In this document: positions 1 through 8,960 of the stretch, piece by piece
How the letters are laid out: each line of letters opens with the position of its first letter
Position numbering within the stretch: the stretch's first letter is position 1
DNA from: Alteribacillus iranensis
GTDB taxonomy: Bacteria; Bacillota; Bacilli; Bacillales; Marinococcaceae
NCBI RefSeq assembly: GCF_900113025.1
Contig: NZ_FONT01000003.1
Span: 292,394-356,393, forward strand
Reading direction: 5' to 3'
Length of the DNA: 64,000 bases
Program-made: the position numbers and the translations under genes
Notes under the pieces: generated by a model
Database searches by the model: none
What the model saw: only the letters and a program-made list of their open reading frames with translations
What the model was told of the DNA's origin: nothing

Positions 1-46
1 TCCTCCAGGACTTGACGCTCGTGAGCAAGGCGCTTTCGCTTTTCTT
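1..46. repeat. 3' part of a dispersed intergenic repeat
   Basis: This segment closely matches the right end of the element at 63814-63938: both share CTCGTGAGC, then GGCGCnTTTCGCTTTTCT. It is cut by the window edge, so only the distal part is visible. No coding potential is seen in it. Confidence 0.7.
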
Positions 47-52
47 GTAAAG

Positions 53-92
53 GGGGTGCCAAGGGTCATAAAAAAAGATCCATTGGCACCCC
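53..92. terminator. Hairpin, probable terminator
   Basis: A perfect 10-bp stem (GGGGTGCCAA / TTGGCACCCC) encloses a 20-nt A-rich loop. TGTTTT follows on the plus strand, and CTTTACA follows on the minus strand. It could end the LysR-type gene on the minus strand or an unseen plus-strand gene to the left. Confidence 0.5.
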
Positions 93-176
93 TGTTTTGG
101 TTAAAATCAGACTCTTTCGTTAGGGGAAGTCGATAAGTTGTCGGTGTCTTCTCTTAGATAGGAAACAGAAACTATG

Positions 177-1091
177 TCATTTCCTATTATAAAAATCATT
201 CTTTACTTCGGATAATGTTTCTTTATTTGTTACCGTATCAAGAAATACTTGTAATGCTTTTGTTTGGAAAGGCGATTGTAATACGGTTGAAAATTGGCGT
301 TTTATAGAAATAGCCGAAGCGGGCAATATCGTTAACGTACCATTGGCATTTTCTTTATGAATGGTCCAATCAGAAAGAAGGGCAATTCCCAAACCAGCCT
401 CCACTGATTCTTTAATCAATTGTGTACTCCCGAATTCAAGACTCTTCTTCGGCTTTATGTGATACGTGTGAAACATTCTCTCCGCCGCTTCTCTTGTACC
501 TGACCCTTTCTCTCGAATAATCCACGTTTCGTTTGCTAAATCTTCCAAAGACACCTCTTCTTTCTCGGATAGAGGATGTTGTGGAGAAGCAACGACACAC
601 ATAGAATCCTCCGAAAATGCATGGATGACTAAGTTTTTGTCCTCATATTGTCCTTCCACAATACCCACATCTAACTGATGCCCAAGTACTAATTCCGCAA
701 TGTCTTTCGTATTCCCTATCGTTACGCTCGGTGTAATGAAAGGAAAGGATTCTTTCATTTTTGCGAGCACATGAGGAAGGACGTATTCTCCAAATGTGTA
801 ACTCGCACCAATAGAAAGAGGACCGCTCGTATTATTCGTAAGGTCGTCAATTAAATAATGCATTTTTGTATACAGACCTAGTATCTCCTTCGCATGGTGA
901 TAAACAATTTCTCCTGCTTTGTTCAAACGAACGTATTTATTGGTGCGCTCTAACAGCTTTGTTCCCATGATACGTTCGAACGAACGAATGTATTGGCTGA
1001 CAGCTGGTTGTGTCATGTGGAGTTCTTCCGCTGCGCGGGAAAAATTCTCTTTTTCAGCTACGGTAACGAATACTTCCAATTGTTGATCCAT
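177..1091 (-). CDS. LysR-family transcriptional regulator
   Basis: This 304-residue protein has the family's usual length. Residues 1-60 are a winged helix-turn-helix with the classic core NFSRAAEELHMTQPAVSQ, and residues 90-295 form the periplasmic-binding-like effector domain. I chose the ATG at 1091 because MDQQLEVFVTVAE aligns with typical LysR starts and has AGGTG upstream; a GTG at 1100 is the alternative. The gene is divergent from a YeiH-type exporter, the usual arrangement for this pair, so it probably controls that gene through the palindrome in the shared 130-bp gap. The effector is unknown. Confidence 0.9.
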   Translation of the reverse strand: MDQQLEVFVTVAEKENFSRAAEELHMTQPAVSQYIRSFERIMGTKLLERTNKYVRLNKAGEIVYHHAKEILGLYTKMHYLIDDLTNNTSGPLSIGASYTFGEYVLPHVLAKMKESFPFITPSVTIGNTKDIAELVLGHQLDVGIVEGQYEDKNLVIHAFSEDSMCVVASPQHPLSEKEEVSLEDLANETWIIREKGSGTREAAERMFHTYHIKPKKSLEFGSTQLIKESVEAGLGIALLSDWTIHKENANGTLTILPASAISIKRQFSTVLQSPFQTKALQVFLDTVTNKETLSEVKNDFYNRK

Positions 1092-1132
1092 CCATTGCAC
1101 CTGCCTTCTTTTTCTCTATTATACAAGTTTAC

Positions 1133-1150
1133 TTATGATAAGTATCATAA
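1133..1150. promoter_or_regulatory. Candidate LysR operator palindrome
   Basis: TTATGATA-AG-TATCATAA is a perfect 8-2-8 inverted repeat between the divergent LysR and YeiH-type genes. A further half site CTTATGAT follows at 1163-1170. LysR proteins usually bind a dyad plus a nearby weaker site, which fits this layout. That the adjacent regulator binds here is inference. Confidence 0.55.
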
Positions 1151-1220
1151 ATAATTATTTTTCTTATGATTTAGTAGCCAGTAAGCTGAAATTAAGGAAA
1201 ACAATCGGGAGGGAATGACC

Positions 1221-2291
1221 ATGTCGGCACATGAAGCCAAAAAATTATCAACGGATCGTCAACAGGAACCGGATCACAATAATAAAGGAAATCAACAGCC
1301 AGCGCAGTGGATACGTTGGACAGGTGGGGTTGCATTTACATTTTTTATCGCTGCTTTAGGGTTTTTTCTCGCCAAACTTCCTGGCTTTCAACAAGTTGGC
1401 TTGTTAGCTTCAGCTATTCTCATTGCGATTTTATATCGACAAGTTTTCGATTATCCGGAAACATTTCGGCCGGGGATCGAGTTTTCTTCAAAAAAGATTT
1501 TACGATTTGCTATTATATTGTACGGATTAAAGCTGAATATAGGGACAGTACTCCAGGATGGGCTCGGCCTCTTAATACGGGATGCCGCGGTGATTGTTTT
1601 TGCGATTGTCCTGACAGTGTGGCTTGCGAAACGGTTTAAAGCAGACGAAAAGCTGTCTATGCTGCTTGGCGTAGGGACAGGAGTGTGCGGAGCAGCAGCC
1701 ATTGCTGCCGTTGCACCTATCGTGAAAGCAAAAGATGAAGACACAGCGATCGGAGTGGGAATCATTGCTTTAGTTGGTACCATTTTCGCGATTTTTTATA
1801 CGATTATACGTCCCATTCTGCCATTAGATGGGGTGGAGTACGGAATGTGGGCAGGAGTCAGCCTTCATGAATTAGCGCATGTCGCCCTTGCCGCAGCGCC
1901 TGCTGGAGACGACGCATTGGCCATGGGACTTTTAGCTAAATTAGGAAGAGTATTTTTACTTGTCCCATTATGTTTTGTTCTCGTGTATTGGATGAAACGG
2001 AAAGACAAAGACAAAGGTGGAGAGAAAACCAAAGTAGCCTTTCCTTATTTCTTACTCGGATTTATTGCGATGAGTGTGCTTGGAAGCTTCGTGCTTGGCG
2101 TGTCTATTCCTGTTTCCGACGGATTTATGGAGGGAGTATCTACGTTCTCGACCTGGCTTTTAACAGCAGCGATGGTTGGTCTCGGACTAAATGTTAGTTT
2201 GCGAGAAGTGCGCACGAAAGCATTACGTCCGTTATTTGCCATGGGTATCACTTCGATTTGTTTATCCGTTCTTACTTATTTTTTCATTTAA
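1221..2291 (+). CDS. YeiH/YadS-type putative sulfate exporter family membrane protein
   Basis: This 356-residue protein has about ten hydrophobic segments from residue 32 on. It has the family features: a glycine-rich GTGVCGAAAIAAVAPI motif near residue 150 and a histidine-containing SLHELAHVALAA motif near 217. The family (UPF0324, called putative sulfate exporters) has no firmly established substrate. GGGAGGG at 1207-1213 lies 7 nt before the ATG at 1221 but only 1 nt before the ATG at 1215, so 1221 is preferred. It is divergent from a LysR gene and probably controlled by it. No clear terminator follows. Confidence 0.85.
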   Translation: MSAHEAKKLSTDRQQEPDHNNKGNQQPAQWIRWTGGVAFTFFIAALGFFLAKLPGFQQVGLLASAILIAILYRQVFDYPETFRPGIEFSSKKILRFAIILYGLKLNIGTVLQDGLGLLIRDAAVIVFAIVLTVWLAKRFKADEKLSMLLGVGTGVCGAAAIAAVAPIVKAKDEDTAIGVGIIALVGTIFAIFYTIIRPILPLDGVEYGMWAGVSLHELAHVALAAAPAGDDALAMGLLAKLGRVFLLVPLCFVLVYWMKRKDKDKGGEKTKVAFPYFLLGFIAMSVLGSFVLGVSIPVSDGFMEGVSTFSTWLLTAAMVGLGLNVSLREVRTKALRPLFAMGITSICLSVLTYFFI

Positions 2292-2343
2292 CGGATGTCA
2301 TATCTGTTCCTGCATAAAAAAGTAGATTAATTTTTCTCCTCCG

Positions 2344-2369
2344 GTGGTACGTATTAATAGTAAGGGTAT
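2344..2369 (+). promoter_or_regulatory. Weak SigB-like promoter
   Basis: GGGTAT at 2364-2369 matches the SigB -10 box. A poor -35 (GTGGTA) lies 14 nt upstream, and the next start codon is 22 nt downstream. Only the -10 is convincing. Confidence 0.3.
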
Positions 2370-2391
2370 GTAGAACGGAGGGAGAAAGAGT

Positions 2392-2691
2392 ATGCCCGAT
2401 ATATTCGACGATAAAGACTATCTTGACGTCAAAGCCGGTCGTTTCCGATTATATTTCAGAAAACGGTACCGTCTTATCACGACAGTAAATGATTTATTGA
2501 TAGGTTTATTTTTCGTGACAGGAAGTATTCTAAATTTCTTTCAGTCACTATCCATAGTAGGGAGTATTTTATATTTATGTGGAAGTCTGCTTCTTGGGAG
2601 TCGTCCTGTACTACGGATTATGCATGATACCTCGCTCCGTAATGAAATGAAGGAGTCAGAGAACTATAACCCGTATAAAAAACAAGATTAG
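2392..2691 (+). CDS. YrhK-like small membrane protein
   Basis: This 99-residue protein has an N-terminal aromatic/basic stretch (FRLYFRKRYRLI) and two membrane segments at about residues 40-56 and 60-80. They are joined by a short turn in the pattern of YrhK domain proteins. The C-terminus is charged and probably cytoplasmic. GGAGGG lies 9 nt before the ATG. The function of the family is not known. It is followed by yjzC on the same strand. Confidence 0.65.
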   Translation: MPDIFDDKDYLDVKAGRFRLYFRKRYRLITTVNDLLIGLFFVTGSILNFFQSLSIVGSILYLCGSLLLGSRPVLRIMHDTSLRNEMKESENYNPYKKQD

Positions 2692-2708
2692 AAAGCCATG
2701 TTTACATG

Positions 2709-2756
2709 AATAACCTCCCGGGAAATGTTCCTGTGAAACGCTTGAAGGAGGTTATT
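2709..2756 (+). promoter_or_regulatory. Hairpin sequestering the yjzC ribosome binding site
   Basis: AATAACCTCC at 2709-2718 is the exact complement of GGAGGTTATT at 2747-2756, which contains the Shine-Dalgarno sequence of the next gene. The 28-nt loop separates a perfect 10-bp stem. In the mRNA this would block ribosome entry unless opened. Confidence 0.6.
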
Positions 2757-2759
2757 ATG

Positions 2760-2939
2760 ATGGCACAAGATCGTTACAAGACAGGCGAAAAAGCACCAGA
2801 AAGCGGAACGTACAAAGTAGACACATTAGTGAGCGGTGGAAATGCTAGTCAAGATAACACAGAAATAGAGATCAATGAAGGAGATCAATTTCCTCCATCT
2901 CCAGGAGAAAACGAAGCTGCTCATTGGGTGAAAGCATAA
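2760..2939 (+). CDS. yjzC: YjzC family small protein
   Basis: The 59-residue product begins MAQDRYKTGEKAPESGTYK, which matches the start of the YjzC family (MGQNRYKPGEKAPESG-like), and continues into the conserved GDQFPPSP region. Starting at the second of two adjacent ATGs gives this alignment and an 8-nt gap from AAGGAGG. The family has no known biochemical function and looks cytoplasmic. Translation may be limited by the hairpin over its ribosome binding site. Confidence 0.8.
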   Translation: MAQDRYKTGEKAPESGTYKVDTLVSGGNASQDNTEIEINEGDQFPPSPGENEAAHWVKA

Positions 2940-2950
2940 TACAATAAATC

Positions 2951-2977
2951 CCCCCCTTGGTTTATAACTAAGGGGGG
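2951..2977. terminator. Terminator between yjzC and the MFS genes
   Basis: A C6/G6-anchored stem of about 12 bp with a 3-nt loop follows yjzC by 11 nt. T-rich sequence flanks both sides, so it may serve both convergent units. Confidence 0.75.
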
Positions 2978-3083
2978 TTTGATGATTAAATAGGGGAATT
3001 CTCGTGCACGGGTTGAAACAAAGGTCCTATTATTTGAGATTGTCTTATCCTCAGCTTGTGTAAAGCTTTTTGCTTTTATGCCC

Positions 3084-4250
3084 TTATTCTACCTCAGGTC
3101 GCACGCTATGCTGCCGGCGCTTTGTTAACGAGTAATACGCTGTTCCGAAAGAGAGGAGGACAAACACCGCGCCAACGGTCGGAGTAAGAGCAATTGAACT
3201 ATTTTCAACGACGAATCCTCCACTAAAGGATCCTAAAGCGATTCCTAAATGAAGTGCTGAATTATTTAAGCTTTGTTGAACATCAGACGTCTCTGAAGCG
3301 GATTCTACTAAATACGATTGCATAGGAGGGGAGAGAGCCCAGCTCATGGCTCCCCATATTACAACGAGCAGGAAAAATAACGGTATCCATGCGGTAGTGT
3401 ACGGTAAAATAAACATAGAGGAAGAAAATAAAATAATAACAACATATAATGTTGTTCGATATCCGAGACGGTCAGACAGCCCGCCGCCAATCGCTCCCCC
3501 CGTTACTGCCGCGAAGCCGAATAACCAATATACTATCGTCACCCAGCCCTCACTAAATCCCATGACTTGTTTTAAATACGGACTGAGGTACCCATATAAA
3601 TGATAATGTCCCGCCAAAAATAATAACGTTGTAACGTGGGCAGAAAGGAGTTTTCTATTTTTCAGGCTCTGCCACTGTTTTTTTAATCCGGGAGACGGTT
3701 GAACTTCAATCGGCTGCATTAGAAAAAAGATCCCGATGGCAATGATGGCGCTTAGTGCACTAATCGCGAGAAATGGTGCTTGCCATCCGAAATAATTACC
3801 GATCATTAAACCGATAGGCACCCCTAATACGAGGGAACCGCTAATTCCTATATAAATCAGGCCGATAGCCCGTCCTCTGTACGGTTTTGTCGATATATTA
3901 GAAGCAATCGTTATACTCAAGACAACGAGAAGAGAACCGCTTGCCGCGGATAGAATTCTTGCTAACATTAAGAGAGAAAAAGAAGGACTGAATGCGGCTG
4001 CCACATTCCCAACAAGAAAAACACCGAGTGATATAAGAGTAAGACGTTTTCTCTCCATTTTTGACGTAACAAAAAGCAGAATAGGTGCTGATATGGCGAA
4101 AGTTACTGAAAAAGCAGTGATGAGCAGTCCGGCTTGACGAATACTGACATGTAAATCAGCTGCGATAAGATCCAGGAGGCCAACGATGATAAGCTCTGCC
4201 AAGCCGGCAACGAAAGATACCAACATCAATAAATAAACACGTTTATCCAT
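3084..4250 (-). CDS. MFS exporter, DHA1 type (copy 1)
   Basis: This 388-residue protein has twelve predicted membrane helices. It carries the MFS loop 2-3 motif around SKMERKRLTL and a second GGLSDRLGYRT motif after helix 6-7. It is a close paralogue of the protein encoded just upstream (4520-5704); both start MDKRVYL and end near the conserved SLNNSALHLGIALGS segment. ATG at 4250 follows AAAGGAAAGG; a TTG 27 nt upstream would add nine unconserved residues. DHA1 transporters export drugs or metabolites by proton antiport, and the substrate here is unknown. A hairpin separates it from the upstream copy. Confidence 0.88.
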   Translation of the reverse strand: MDKRVYLLMLVSFVAGLAELIIVGLLDLIAADLHVSIRQAGLLITAFSVTFAISAPILLFVTSKMERKRLTLISLGVFLVGNVAAAFSPSFSLLMLARILSAASGSLLVVLSITIASNISTKPYRGRAIGLIYIGISGSLVLGVPIGLMIGNYFGWQAPFLAISALSAIIAIGIFFLMQPIEVQPSPGLKKQWQSLKNRKLLSAHVTTLLFLAGHYHLYGYLSPYLKQVMGFSEGWVTIVYWLFGFAAVTGGAIGGGLSDRLGYRTTLYVVIILFSSSMFILPYTTAWIPLFFLLVVIWGAMSWALSPPMQSYLVESASETSDVQQSLNNSALHLGIALGSFSGGFVVENSSIALTPTVGAVFVLLSFGTAYYSLTKRRQHSVRPEVE

Positions 4251-4403
4251 AACAATAATCCTTTCCTTTACCTTCAATACTCATCATAACACCAAACAGA
4301 GGAGGAACAACAAGTTTGCTGCGTATAGTGATGGTGGATGATGAAAACCGCTGTTTTTTCATGGGAAGTGAGTGTTTCCATTGAATGACGGGTAAGGAAA
4401 CAG

Positions 4404-4472
4404 CCGATCTATAGGGTGAAAGGACTCAAACGGTCCATGATGACGTCATGAACCGTTCCCTATCGGATTTTT
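4404..4472. terminator. Long imperfect hairpin between MFS copies
   Basis: Inner arms AACGGT/ACCGTT and CATGA/TCATG flank TGACG. Outer arms ATAGGG/CCCTAT extend the stem, and ATTTTTG follows on the plus strand. It probably reduces read-through between the two paralogous genes, but the T-tract is on the strand opposite to them, so another role is possible. Confidence 0.4.
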
Positions 4473-4519
4473 GTATGGATGCTGAGCGCCTGTATCGATG
4501 ACTGTTGAATGACTTGTAT

Positions 4520-5704
4520 TCAAGCCCTCGTCTTTTCATATGTGTTCTCCATGTCTATATGTCGACGCTGAGCTGCTTTTATGGAGATGATCGCAGCCCC
4601 GAGAGCAAGGAGAACAAACACACCGCCAACCGTGGGATTCATATCAACAGAACTCTGTTCAATCACAATACTGCCGCTTAATGAACCAAATGCAATGCCT
4701 AAATGAAGAGATGAATTGTTTAAACTTTGCTGTATATCCGCTGTCTCAGGGGACGTCTCAATTAAATGACTTTGCATGGCTGGAGTGAGCGCCCAACTTA
4801 ACGCACTCCATATGATTAACAGAATAAGAAAAACAGGGAGAGCAAAGGTGGTGTACGGAATGACGAATAAAGATATAGCGAACATAGCAACGACAAAAAG
4901 AATCGTCCGCCTGGAACCAAGCCGGTCAGAAAGCATCCCGCCTAGCCCGCCTCCAGTCACGGCAGCAACGCCGAAAACTAAATAGACAATACTGACCCAC
5001 GTCCCATCAAGTCCCATCGTCATTTTAGAAAACGGGGTTAAATATCCATACAACGTGTAATGACCGACAAAAAATATAAAAGAAGTGAGTTGGGCAAACA
5101 ATACGGGACGCATTCTCAACGTGGCGAGTTGTTGACGCAGTGATACTTGCGGCCGCGGTTCCATTTTTTCCATGAGAACATACACACAAGCCATAGAAAT
5201 AGCTGTTAATATCATAATGAGAAGGAATGGAGTCCTCCATCCAAAAGCATTTCCGAGAAAAACACCGAATGGGATACCGAAAACAAGGGAACCGCTCACG
5301 CCCATAAATACGATACCAATCGCACGGCCGCGGTATGGCTCTGTGACAATACGAGATGCCATCGTAACACACAAGACGAGAAGTAAAGATCCGCTCGCTG
5401 CAGAAAGAATACGGGCTAGGATAAGCATGGCGTAAGAGGAGCTCATCACCACAGCCAAGTTGCCTAAGAGAAATACAAGCAATGATAATAACGTCAGACG
5501 CTTTCGTTCCATTTTAGACGTAGCCACTAATAAAATGGGAGCGGAGAGGGCAAAGGAAATAGAAAAGACAGTGATTAGTAAACCAGCCTGACCTATGCTG
5601 ACATGTAAATCCTCTGCAACTAAGTCTAAAATCCCCCCTATAATCAGTTCAACCATTCCGGTCACGAAAGCGACCATCATGAATAAGTACACGCGCTTGT
5701 CCAT
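4520..5704 (-). CDS. MFS exporter, DHA1 type (copy 2)
   Basis: This 394-residue protein has twelve predicted helices. It has the same motifs as its neighbour: SKMERKRLTL after helix 2 and GGMLSDRLGSRRT in the central loop. The two are recognisably similar over the whole length, which points to a tandem duplication followed by divergence. GAGGG lies 8 nt before the ATG. A consensus -10 at 5739-5744 lies upstream on the minus strand. Substrate is unknown; the short charged C-terminal tail differs from copy 1. Confidence 0.88.
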   Translation of the reverse strand: MDKRVYLFMMVAFVTGMVELIIGGILDLVAEDLHVSIGQAGLLITVFSISFALSAPILLVATSKMERKRLTLLSLLVFLLGNLAVVMSSSYAMLILARILSAASGSLLLVLCVTMASRIVTEPYRGRAIGIVFMGVSGSLVFGIPFGVFLGNAFGWRTPFLLIMILTAISMACVYVLMEKMEPRPQVSLRQQLATLRMRPVLFAQLTSFIFFVGHYTLYGYLTPFSKMTMGLDGTWVSIVYLVFGVAAVTGGGLGGMLSDRLGSRRTILFVVAMFAISLFVIPYTTFALPVFLILLIIWSALSWALTPAMQSHLIETSPETADIQQSLNNSSLHLGIAFGSLSGSIVIEQSSVDMNPTVGGVFVLLALGAAIISIKAAQRRHIDMENTYEKTRA

Positions 5705-5738
5705 ATAAGAACCCTCACTTAAGTATAGTTAGCCCTCA

Positions 5739-5766
5739 TTATAATTGATAAAAAATTCAGACACAA
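5739..5766 (-). promoter_or_regulatory. SigA-type promoter for the MFS pair
   Basis: Reading the minus strand, TTGTGT at 5766-5761 and TATAAT at 5744-5739 are 16 nt apart, about 35 nt before the start codon of MFS copy 2. Confidence 0.5.
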
Positions 5767-5774
5767 GAGAAACG

Positions 5775-5804
5775 TCGACAATAGACGAAGAAAAGTGGTA
5801 TAAA
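5775..5804 (+). promoter_or_regulatory. SigA-type promoter for the YciI-like gene
   Basis: TCGACA and TATAAA are spaced 18 nt apart, 33 nt before the start codon of the YciI-like gene. Confidence 0.4.
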
Positions 5805-5837
5805 GGAAGGGAAATGAAAAAAAGGAGAGAGTGACAT

Positions 5838-6110
5838 ATGAAATTGTTTGCTTGTTTACTACATATGAAAAGCCCGGAACTTAGTCAAAAATACCGGCCT
5901 GATCATCTTGCATTTTTAGAAGAGCAGCATAAGAAAGATAACGTTACCGCGTATGGAAAATTTGCGGATGGGGCTGGAGGGTTAATTATTTACCGTGCGG
6001 AAACGCTTGAGGACGCGGAAGCTCTAGTAAAACAAGACCCTTACGTAGAAAAGGAAGCTCGTACGTATGAAATACACGAATGGGTCATGAATTCTGAACA
6101 ATGGTCATAG
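5838..6110 (+). CDS. YciI-like protein
   Basis: This 90-residue protein has the ferredoxin-like YCII fold signature. The N-terminal strand carries a conserved histidine-containing LHMKSPEL, then HLAFLEEQ, and a C-terminal strand pattern AEALVKQDPYV with KEARTYEIHEW. YciI-like proteins are small and probably catalytic, with a conserved His-Asp pair, but their reactions are mostly unknown. AAGGAGAG lies 8 nt before the ATG. It is a single-gene unit with its own promoter-like sequence and a strong terminator downstream. Confidence 0.8.
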   Translation: MKLFACLLHMKSPELSQKYRPDHLAFLEEQHKKDNVTAYGKFADGAGGLIIYRAETLEDAEALVKQDPYVEKEARTYEIHEWVMNSEQWS

Positions 6111-6248
6111 AGAATGTGAAAGGTAGGAAGGCTTCTGAGAAAGATCGAATGTTTCAGGAGCACGGATGAGAGTTGCCTCATTGGCTTCCTGTGAGACAAA
6201 TGACCGATAAAGAATGTATTTTCCTACGAAGTTCTCCTCTTATAAGTA

Positions 6249-6303
6249 GAGGCCTTCAGAGACAGGAAAAGTGTAATAACTTGTCTCCGGAAGGCCTCTT
6301 TTG
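6249..6303 (+). terminator. Rho-independent terminator
   Basis: Stem GAGGCCTTC/GAAGGCCTC continues through GAGACA/TGTCTC and is followed by TTTTG. It sits between the convergent YciI-like and chemoreceptor genes. Confidence 0.8.
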
Positions 6304-6353
6304 TATTCGCTGACATTAGTAAATCTTGTAGGACAGCTATTTTAATACGTGAA

Positions 6354-8063
6354 TCAAGCAAGTTTAAACCGTTTCGTTTTGTTATCTAATTCTTCTGCTT
6401 GCAAGGATAATGTCTCCATTAACGAAGTGATTTCCTCAATTGCAGCTGCTTGGTCTTCTGTTTGAGATAAGACGCGGAGCGTGCTTTCATTGTTCGTGGT
6501 GGAAAGGTGCTCTATCGTATCCATCGCCTCTACTACTTCTTTAATTCCTTCGGTAACGTTCGTGATATCTTGGTATATATCATGGATTTCTTGAGTGACG
6601 TCTTGTACGGACGTATTTATTTCATAAAAAGTATTGCCAGCTTTATCAATCATAGTCGTGCCCTCTTCCATAGCAGTCGTACTTTCCTGCGTTTCTGCCA
6701 TCGCTTGTGATGTATCGGCTTGAATGTCGTGTATCAGCTGGCTGATTTGTTGGGTCGCTTTTGCCGATTGTTCAGCTAAATGTCGGACCTCATCTGCTAC
6801 CACTGCAAACCCCTTTCCATGTTCCCCTGCGTGAGAAGCCTCAATGGCCGCATTTAAAGCAAGTAAGTTCGTTTGATTAGAGATTTGCGTAATCATCGCG
6901 ATAATCTCTTCAATTTCATTTGATTTATGTGTTAAAGTGCTCATCGATTCCTTTAAATTGTTTGCTTTTTCATTGACGACTCTCATTTGTCCCATCGATT
7001 CTTGGATCATCTCATAGCCAACTTCTGCGCTTTCCTTCGTATGAAAGGATTTCTGATTTAATTCTTGCGCTTTTTCACTCATTCCTTCATTTTTGGAAGA
7101 GAGGTTCGCCAAAATTTGATTTGTCCGAAGAACGATGTCAGATTGCTTGTGGGTTCTTTCTTTGACTTCTTGGGTAGCTGAAACATTTTGTTCAGCGGTA
7201 GCAGAAATTTCTTCCGCACTAGCAGACAACTGCTCAGAAGCTGTTGCGACGTGGGACGAATTTTCCGAGACTTCCCCGATAATAGATACTAAATTATCAC
7301 GCATCGTATTTAAATCAGAAGACAATTCGCCAATCTCATCTTTCCTCTTTATCTTCAGATGAGAAACAGAGAGGTCTCCGTCTGCTACCCGACTAGCAAA
7401 CCGGATGACGTCGGACAATGGATCCGTTGTGCGTTTAATTAGTATAATGGTAAAGACGCCTGCAAGTAATATAGGAAAGATAGCGAACAAAAAGCTGCCT
7501 TTTACCATATTCCATGTACGTTCATGAAGAATACTACTTTCAAAATCAATGGCGCTTACAGCAACGATATTTTTAGACGGATCGTGATCTTCAAAAATTG
7601 GGGCATAGCCAGTCAGGCGTTCCATTCCTCCGAATTCGTATACATCTGAATAGACAGGGGATTTTGTTTCCTGAAGCTCTTTCATGATATCTTCGTCGAC
7701 ATAAAACGAATCACCGGGACGAAACCCTTGCTTCTGTAAATTTTCATCCGTTGCAAGCAGAGTCCCATCAAAGTCAAGGAGATACTGTCCTTCGAAAATG
7801 TCTTTATGATGGACAGTCCAGCTGATTTGCTCTCCTAAATCAGCCGCGATTTGATCATCGCCCGCTTTTGCTTGGTTAATGTCTGACGGACTTACTAATG
7901 CTGTTGTAATATTAGCGCAGCCATACAGTTCAATACCTGCGGCTTTTTTGATTTCCTGATAATTAGTACGGTACATCGATAGGAAAATGATAGCGAGTGA
8001 CACACATAAGATACCCATAATAATGAATCCAAGTTTCCAAGTGATTTGATTTTTCCTGTTCAT
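6354..8063 (-). CDS. Methyl-accepting chemotaxis protein
   Basis: This 569-residue receptor has one membrane helix near residues 10-30, a Cache-like extracellular domain of about 150 residues, and a second helix near 185-207. A HAMP domain and a long cytoplasmic coiled-coil signalling domain follow. The kinase-contact hairpin is clear in [20 protein letters not shown]. It would sense an extracellular ligand and control CheA. The ATG at 8063 has GAGGAG upstream; a start 16 codons earlier lacks one. No che genes are nearby, so it acts with chemotaxis proteins encoded elsewhere. Confidence 0.93.
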   Translation of the reverse strand: MNRKNQITWKLGFIIMGILCVSLAIIFLSMYRTNYQEIKKAAGIELYGCANITTALVSPSDINQAKAGDDQIAADLGEQISWTVHHKDIFEGQYLLDFDGTLLATDENLQKQGFRPGDSFYVDEDIMKELQETKSPVYSDVYEFGGMERLTGYAPIFEDHDPSKNIVAVSAIDFESSILHERTWNMVKGSFLFAIFPILLAGVFTIILIKRTTDPLSDVIRFASRVADGDLSVSHLKIKRKDEIGELSSDLNTMRDNLVSIIGEVSENSSHVATASEQLSASAEEISATAEQNVSATQEVKERTHKQSDIVLRTNQILANLSSKNEGMSEKAQELNQKSFHTKESAEVGYEMIQESMGQMRVVNEKANNLKESMSTLTHKSNEIEEIIAMITQISNQTNLLALNAAIEASHAGEHGKGFAVVADEVRHLAEQSAKATQQISQLIHDIQADTSQAMAETQESTTAMEEGTTMIDKAGNTFYEINTSVQDVTQEIHDIYQDITNVTEGIKEVVEAMDTIEHLSTTNNESTLRVLSQTEDQAAAIEEITSLMETLSLQAEELDNKTKRFKLA

Positions 8064-8212
8064 CCGGTTCTCCTCGTTTCTTTCATCATTTTTTATGTAT
8101 TTAAAATGCATATTAAAGGGAATAAAGACTCAATTGATAATTGAATTTTAGACCTTTTGTCCTTCCTTGTCAATTGCGACGAAAGGAGGAGGAAAGACGA
8201 AAAAATAAAATA

Positions 8213-8255
8213 AAAAAACGAGGCGGACCCGTTTTCAGGCCTCCCCCGTTTTTTG
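8213..8255 (-). terminator. Terminator overlapping the end of the HD-domain gene
   Basis: On the minus strand an AAAAAACG...AGGC / GCCTCGTTTTTTT stem, with extra G residues bulged, begins inside the last codons of the HD gene and ends in a run of seven T. Confidence 0.6.
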
Positions 8256-8777
8256 AAATGCCACGTCGTGCAATGATTCGTAAACCATTTGATCGAGCCG
8301 AATGATTTTGTTTCTTGCTTCCACATCAGTGATAGAGCGGTAATGATGGTTTCCGGATGGTTCTTCGTCTCGTTCATCCGCTTTTGCAACGACTTCTTGT
8401 AAATTAGTACGATGGATGGTTCCGTCGGGAAGATAAGAATCAGTATGAAGAAGAATGGCTAAAGCTATTTCTTTCGCATTCCTTCGTTCTTCTCCCAGCC
8501 GGATTAAAAGCTTATGAGCTCTTTCCGCTCCTTTAATGGCGTGTATATCATTTTCTTTATAAAGATTGTAATCCCATTGTCCGTTCCGATACCACGTATA
8601 GTGGCCAATATCATGCAAAAAGGCTGCCTTTACGGCAAGATCCGGATGGACGCCGTGTTCTTTCGCAAGATCAAATGCATGATATGCCACAGCAATTGCA
8701 TGGGCGAGCCCTGAACGTTTTACAAACTTTTGCGTGACCGGGTGTTCATAAATATCGAGCAATGTAACGTGTCTCAT
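8235..8777 (-). CDS. HD-domain phosphohydrolase-like protein
   Basis: The 180-residue protein carries the HD metal-binding pattern: an early histidine in the SGLAHAIAVAYHAF region, the AAFLHDIGHY doublet near residue 60, and a later LLHTDSY. Such proteins hydrolyse phosphate esters, often nucleotides, but no substrate can be named. GGAGGG lies about 6 nt before the ATG at 8777, and upstream residues of the open frame are not conserved in style. It is followed on the same strand by the chemoreceptor after a terminator, so the two are probably separate units. Confidence 0.8.
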   Translation of the reverse strand: MRHVTLLDIYEHPVTQKFVKRSGLAHAIAVAYHAFDLAKEHGVHPDLAVKAAFLHDIGHYTWYRNGQWDYNLYKENDIHAIKGAERAHKLLIRLGEERRNAKEIALAILLHTDSYLPDGTIHRTNLQEVVAKADERDEEPSGNHHYRSITDVEARNKIIRLDQMVYESLHDVAFQKTGEA

Positions 8778-8888
8778 CCTTATCCCTCCTGCATGGTACT
8801 GTAATGGTATGAAGATATTTTTACTATTATAACGAGGGAGCATATCATTTGCAAGGTAAATTTATATGCAAAACCTCCATGTTTTCTA

Positions 8889-8917
8889 TTGGAGAAATAT
8901 GTTATTCTCTGTATAAT
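8889..8917 (+). promoter_or_regulatory. SigA promoter
   Basis: TTGGAG and a perfect TATAAT are 17 nt apart, 43 nt before the start codon of the secreted glycosidase-like gene. Confidence 0.65.
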
Positions 8918-8960
8918 TTTTAATGGAATGATAGATTGAAGAGAAGGCTGGGGAAGAATA

